Part shown: positions 1-10,600 of the stretch, piece after piece
Numbering within the stretch: the stretch's first letter is position 1
Layout of the letters: every line of letters begins with the position of its first letter
NCBI GenBank assembly: GCA_004335635.1
Contig: QAXH01002428.1
Coordinates: forward strand, 1-10,600
DNA: 10,600 nucleotides
Origin: Chloromonas sp. AAM2
Taxonomy: Eukaryota > Chlorophyta > Chlorophyceae > Chlamydomonadales > Chlamydomonadaceae
Direction: 5' to 3'
The notes under the pieces: model-generated
Database searches by the model: none
What the model was told of the DNA's origin: nothing
Seen by the model: only the letters and a program-made list of their open reading frames with translations
Made by a program: the position numbers and the translations under genes

Positions 1-500
1 GAGATTGTTATGCGCGTGCCTGCCCGCCACCAGAGGTATTTATGTGCGAGTGTCGACACCTCAATCTGGAGTTGTACTTTTGTCCGCTCTTGTATATGTA
101 GGTGCAACTCTGCGCGCATGCTTGAATCGAAGGAAGAGTAAATCGGAGGTGCCGGGGCTCGATCACGCAACCATGGAGGGGAATCGATAAACCTGTCGCC
201 GACAGAGACCCCTACCACCTACTGTGTAGGCGGAGGTACCATCGGCCGCTGCCAACACCAATCATTGCGCAAATACGTAAGCGTCGCCGCCACTCATTTA
301 AAAGTGAGATCGCTGATTCACAAAAAGGGGAGCCAAAAAGTCCGGGATGATCTACCACCACTTCTCACTGTCCCTGTCCCAGTATTGGCAGTCACCAGCA
401 CTGACCCAACACCACACTTTGCACACTTTCACCACCATAAAGCTTAGTATGGACGCACTCCTGAAAATACCAGTTCCACAGACGACTGACAGCCTCATCA
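1..500. other. No supportable gene
   Basis: Open frames are under 100 codons and overlap on both strands without family resemblance. A TTTAAAA at 297-303 is the only AT-rich box noted. I see no tRNA, rRNA or strong splice architecture. Part of a neighbouring gene's untranslated region or intron could lie here unseen. Confidence 0.5.
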
Positions 501-645
501 TGGTGCCACACAGAAATTGTCCCAGAACTGGCAAACTTCTTTTTTTTTAGCAAAGCTTTTTTGCAGAGCAGGGCCCTCTGCTTCTTTTTGCAGAGAGGGC
601 AAAAAAGCAAGTTGTCCCAGTTTGGGACAACTTGCGGTGGCACCA
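501..645. mobile_element. Foldback / MITE-like element, about 145 bp
   Basis: Two imperfect inverted arms, 501-538 and 608-645, begin with an identical TGGTGCCAC and share TTGTCCCA and AACTGG blocks with small indels between them. The right arm is itself a hairpin: 608-619 pairs perfectly over 12 bp with 623-634 around a 3-nt loop. Inside, GCTTTTTTGC (555-564) pairs with GCAAAAAAGC (599-608), and GCAGAG (563-568) pairs with CTCTGC (576-581). There is no coding capacity. No target-site duplication is obvious, so the ends may lie slightly further out. The second, partial copy at 9285-9329 supports a dispersed repeat family. Confidence 0.6.
514..538 (+). repeat. Dispersed repeat, left copy of a perfect 25-nt inverted pair
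   Basis: This segment, inside the left arm of the foldback element, is the exact reverse complement of 9285-9309. A 25-nt perfect match at this distance is not expected by chance in 10.6 kb. Confidence 0.85.
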
Positions 646-7590
<6,945 letters not shown>

Positions 7591-7950
7591 GCTTTCGGCC
7601 CTCACGCAGCAGTGCTCGTCATGGGCGGGCCTGCTGCTATGCCCACGCTGTGCAGCGGTGCATTGTTACGTTTTTGTTCCGTGGCGTTGGAGTTCTCAGC
7701 CTGCCCTTGACAAATGAGACTGACTGGATTCATGGACAGGCCTGAGGCCAACCACTTGTGCAAATTCTTGGGCTGTGTGCAGCCATCAATCACTTGGTAT
7801 GGTGGCCATTCAATTCTGCCTGAGGTAATCCTATGGCAGTGCGAGGCGCATGGCTTGCCTTACACAAGAGGTGCAGGCACTGCGCATTGGAGGCAACCTG
7901 CTTTGCGACGATGGTGGTCCATGCTTCCAATGTAATGGAAGGCGTGCATA
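7591..7950 (+). other. Probable CDC48 3' UTR with TGTAA poly(A) signal
   Basis: After the TAG at 7588-7590 the first TGTAA, the chlorophyte polyadenylation signal, is at 7931-7935. Cleavage usually follows 10-20 nt later, giving a 3' UTR of about 355 nt. Further TGTAA copies at 8246-8250, 8725-8729 and 8767-8771 could serve longer transcripts. The end is inferred from this motif only. Confidence 0.5.
7931..7935 (+). terminator. Candidate polyadenylation signal TGTAA
   Basis: First TGTAA downstream of the CDC48 stop codon, 341 nt after it. TGTAA is the established poly(A) signal in Chlamydomonas-type green algae. A five-base motif recurs by chance, so position is the main support. Confidence 0.45.
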
Positions 7951-9284
7951 ACATGCGTGTGTGTGCGTGTTCCTGTATGAATGATATAGCAAACGTTGTG
8001 GCTTACAGAAGTTCCGACTCTGTGAAGTTCCGACTGTGTGCTTGCGTTTGTGCGTATGAGTAAGGTCAGAGCAGCAGGGGTTCGCAGTTCAATCATGGAA
8101 CGCATTCGCAAGGCTTTCTTACTATGTGCTTGCGCCATATCTTTTGATTTCTTTTCCGGCCGTGTTTCTCAACCTGCATCCAAAACCCAATTGTTTCCTG
8201 AGCACGACCCAAGATGGTCAACGCATTTATGCGCATGTGGTCCAGTGTAAGCTGGCTTTGGTACCCTTGGTCCAGTTATGATGAAGCTCTTGTCCTGCAA
8301 AACCTCTTGCGAGTGACCATTGAAATGTGAAACAGAGATTAGAGGAGCCACGCAACTGTTTCGCTCGTCAAGCCTGCCTCTGGTTTAAGGGAATTCTAAA
8401 CTTTCAATGCAGGTCTTTTGGACATCCCAGTGCGTTGAGTTTAGAGGACTTTTAGTGCAACTAGGTGTTCAGTTGGCAACCTGGGTCAACGGCCGGCAAT
8501 TGTCCACGCACATGCATGCAAACAGCTCCATGAGCTCCACCACCTCCTGACGGCGCCGAGCGAAGGCCAAGAACTAATACAGGCCTACTGCCAATCGCTG
8601 ACAGTAGACTTCCACGGCTCCCAACCAAGCTAACCAAGCCCTCTACATTCTGATGTTTGAATCCAACTGCACTTTGAATAACAAATATAACAATGGTTTG
8701 CTACAGAACTCTGATATTCGGCAGTGTAAGATCTGGCATTTGCGAGGACGTGCTACGTGCCCTCCTTGTAACCAAGCTTTACCCACCTCCTTCTGCCCAA
8801 CCTAGGGAATGCTTAATCGTGTTGTGCAGCCTCCAGACAACAGGTTAGCCTGCCTGCTGCCGCCAATGAATGTGCATGTTCCTTGTTGAATGTGCCAAAT
8901 TAGACCTGATCACCAACCTTGTCTCTTGCATGGCTTGCTAGCGTCTGTGATCGATGATGTGGGCTCATACTGCAATTTTGATACAATCAGAACCAGCTTT
9001 CATGAATCCACGGCTGGCTTATGCAGCTACGCAACGCCCTTTCAATTGCGCATTTGCACTGCTGCGTGACTCGCCATCTCCACAGCACCGAGCACACCTC
9101 TACATCTCGCCCTGCCTTGTGTGCCAGCGCCAAGCATGACCCCACGTGATCCATGGGACACCAGCAGGGCATACCGCCAAGCAACAGCCACGTGACAATC
9201 TGGTCTGGCAGCCACCGACGCAGGCATGTGGCCTTGCTGAGGGCGGTGCTGGAAGGCTCGCCTGTTAGGCACAGAATCCGCATA
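7951..9284. other. Intergenic spacer, no supportable gene
   Basis: Apart from the 16-bp duplication and spare TGTAA motifs at 8246, 8725 and 8767, nothing is recognisable. The 139-codon minus-strand frame at 8987-9406 matches no family I know, and its N-terminal part is made of the dispersed repeat. Confidence 0.5.
8008..8039. repeat. 16-bp tandem duplication
   Basis: GAAGTTCCGACTCTGT (8008-8023) is followed directly by the same sequence with one change, C to G at the 13th base (8024-8039). It lies just beyond the proposed end of the CDC48 3' UTR. Confidence 0.8.
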
Positions 9285-9329
9285 AAGTTTGCCAGTTCTG
9301 GGACAATTTGGGACTGACGCTGGAACCAG
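9285..9329 (-). repeat. Solitary arm of the same dispersed repeat, right copy
   Basis: Positions 9285-9309 are the exact reverse complement of 514-538. The match continues more loosely to CTGGAACCAG at 9320-9329, which also lies just outside the right arm of the left element (646-655). Only one arm is present here, so this looks like a solo or decayed copy. Confidence 0.8.
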
Positions 9330-9530
9330 TGTGTTTGTGGTGTGTATGCCGGGTCCTGTGATGTTGTTACGCTGTTGTTATGGACCGGGTCAGTGTTATC
9401 TGTCACCGAGATGTGGTGTCATGGAGACTTGGTTGAGTCGTGTCATGTGTCCCACTGAGGTGCATGTTGGTAAGCATTGGTGCCTGCCAGTACTAGGTTA
9501 TGTCTTTTAATGTGTGTGTCGTGTGAAGTG

Positions 9531-9587
9531 GTAGACGACATGGAACGTGGTACGTGGAATGACATGGAACGTGGTGGACGACATGGA
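9531..9587. repeat. Irregular short tandem repeat (GACATGGAACGTGGT type)
   Basis: GACATGGAACGTGGT occurs exactly at 9537-9551 and 9561-9575, with a shorter third copy GACATGGA at 9580-9587. GTAGACGACATGGA at the left and GTGGACGACATGGA at the right mirror each other. A T-run follows at 9590-9599. Confidence 0.75.
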
Positions 9588-10325
9588 TTCTTTTTTTTAT
9601 GAGCTCGGCAGGCAACACTTGCTCTGTTTGCACGCCCATCTGCTTGAACGGCAGCTAAATTGTGCTTGCAGGTAGCCCCAGGTTGGCTTCAAACGCTATA
9701 CACACACTTGATTCAGTCCGCTGAAGACCTTCTTGCCGTGTTTAATCAGGGATTGAGTTGCAGCGAAGACACTTAAGCGCTTGCTGCTCGCTCAGATGTC
9801 GTTGTCACGCCAACAATCCCGATGCCGCTATCTTGGAACAGGTGGCGTCCGCGTGGTGGTAGCCTGCACTCGCGCAAGCGCACGCCATCGCACATTTGTT
9901 CGGACAGTGGCAATGTGCATGTTCATGTCGGCATCGGCATTTCTTAGCACAATTGTTTTGGACATACATGGCGGTTGCAAGGAGTGTAGCTGCTCTGCCT
10001 GGTGGATTATGTCAGCAAATGATGATGGAAATGCCGTGTGATAGAAACTGGCCTCGTGGGATGAGCGGAGCTTCCGAGCTTGCAAGCCGCGCGGCCGTGT
10101 AAGCCATGCAAGCTGGGGAGGAATGGATACGTGCGTACCTTCAGTTCAAGGGTGATGGTATGCCACACCGACCAAAGCCTTCTGCGAGCTTGGCTGTGTG
10201 GCAAAGAGATGGTTTCCAGGATAAGCCCGAGGAATGCACGCGTGTCGGCACTGAAGTTGTGATGCCTTCTAGCTGCGCCGTTCTGCAAGTCGAGCAGTGT
10301 GCTATTACTTGTTCGTCTAAGTCTA

Positions 10326-10370
10326 CTTGGTAGTGCTACTTGGTAGTCCACGTCTGCTTGGTAGTGCTAC
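10326..10370. repeat. Degenerate tandem repeat (CTTGGTAGTGCTAC type)
   Basis: CTTGGTAGT occurs at 10326-10334, 10339-10347 and 10357-10365; the first and third copies extend to the identical CTTGGTAGTGCTAC. Spacing is 13 and 18 nt, suggesting slippage with small insertions. Confidence 0.75.
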
Positions 10371-10506
10371 TGCTTGTGGGTCACCGAGCATTAGCTGGGG
10401 AGAATGCGCTGACGCTGGCTACAATCATATGTCGCCTGTAGGCGCGGAGAGCACCGGTGTGGATTATGGATTGCGCCGAGCATTTCCGGAGATGTACGAG
10501 TATGCG

Positions 10507-10565
10507 ACCCCCCCAGGGGGCAAGGCTGAGGCAACTCGCCTTCGGCCTTCCGCCTTTGGGGGTGG
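10507..10565. repeat. GC-rich palindromic patch
   Basis: A C-run and a G-run around a single A (10510-10520) form a short palindrome. They are followed by repeated GCCTT / CGCCTT units and a G-run at about 10557-10562. The composition differs sharply from the surrounding T/G-rich spacer and may mark the edge of another repeat. Whether it recurs elsewhere cannot be judged here. Confidence 0.35.
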
Positions 10566-10600
10566 GACCCATTCCATCAAACTTGGGTGGGGATTCGTCT

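Larger units (their letters stand above)
9330..10600. other. Intergenic spacer with short repeats, no supportable gene
   Basis: This holds the tandem repeats at 9531-9587 and 10326-10370 and the GC-rich patch at the right edge. Frames of 86 codons (+, 9781-10041) and 114 codons (-, 10007-10351) overlap one another and resemble no protein family I know. CACGTG-type and C/D-box-like matches occur singly and are not diagnostic. Confidence 0.45.

Noticed and set aside
8278..8400. ATGATGA, resembling a snoRNA C box
   Set aside because: No CTGA D box or terminal stem follows at a suitable distance. The similar match at 10019-10025 fails the same way.
8987..9406. 139-codon minus-strand open frame
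   Set aside because: No recognisable domain, and its first part is encoded by the dispersed repeat. Insufficient to call a gene.
10007..10351. 114-codon minus-strand frame and overlapping plus-strand frames
   Set aside because: Mutually overlapping, unlike any known family, and partly made of the tandem repeat.

Overview
The window is nuclear DNA from a eukaryote, most likely a chlorophyte green alga. It contains one recognisable gene, split by 17 spliceosomal introns. The encoded protein is a plant/algal-type CDC48 (p97/VCP) with the C-terminal end DLYN. Introns have T/G-rich bodies and mostly end in -CAG. TGTAA motifs, the usual chlorophyte poly(A) signal, lie downstream of the stop codon. 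The species cannot be named from this window alone.

Layout. Positions 1-500 hold no gene I can support. Positions 501-645 hold a short foldback/MITE-like element with imperfect 38-nt inverted arms. Positions 646-1146 are the 5' flank and 5' UTR of CDC48. Positions 1147-7590 are the CDC48 coding region: 18 exons join without any frame break into 817 codons plus a stop. Positions 7591 to about 7950 are the probable 3' UTR. The last 2.6 kb has no supportable gene. It carries a solitary fragment of the same repeat family (9285-9329, inverted relative to the left copy), three short tandem repeats and a GC-rich palindromic patch near the right edge.

The protein looks fully functional. The N domain, both AAA+ modules (D1, D2), both Walker A lysines, both Walker B glutamates, both arginine-finger pairs, the D2 aromatic pore loop and the penultimate tyrosine are all present, at a constant +9 offset from human p97 numbering. 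CDC48 is the hexameric ATPase segregase that extracts ubiquitylated proteins from membranes, chromatin and complexes for proteasomal degradation.

I found no novel multi-gene system here. The points worth checking are transcript-level: a GC-AG intron, two short introns that are multiples of three and lack stops, a possible intronic polyadenylation site that would remove the cofactor-binding tail, and the repeat family flanking the gene.
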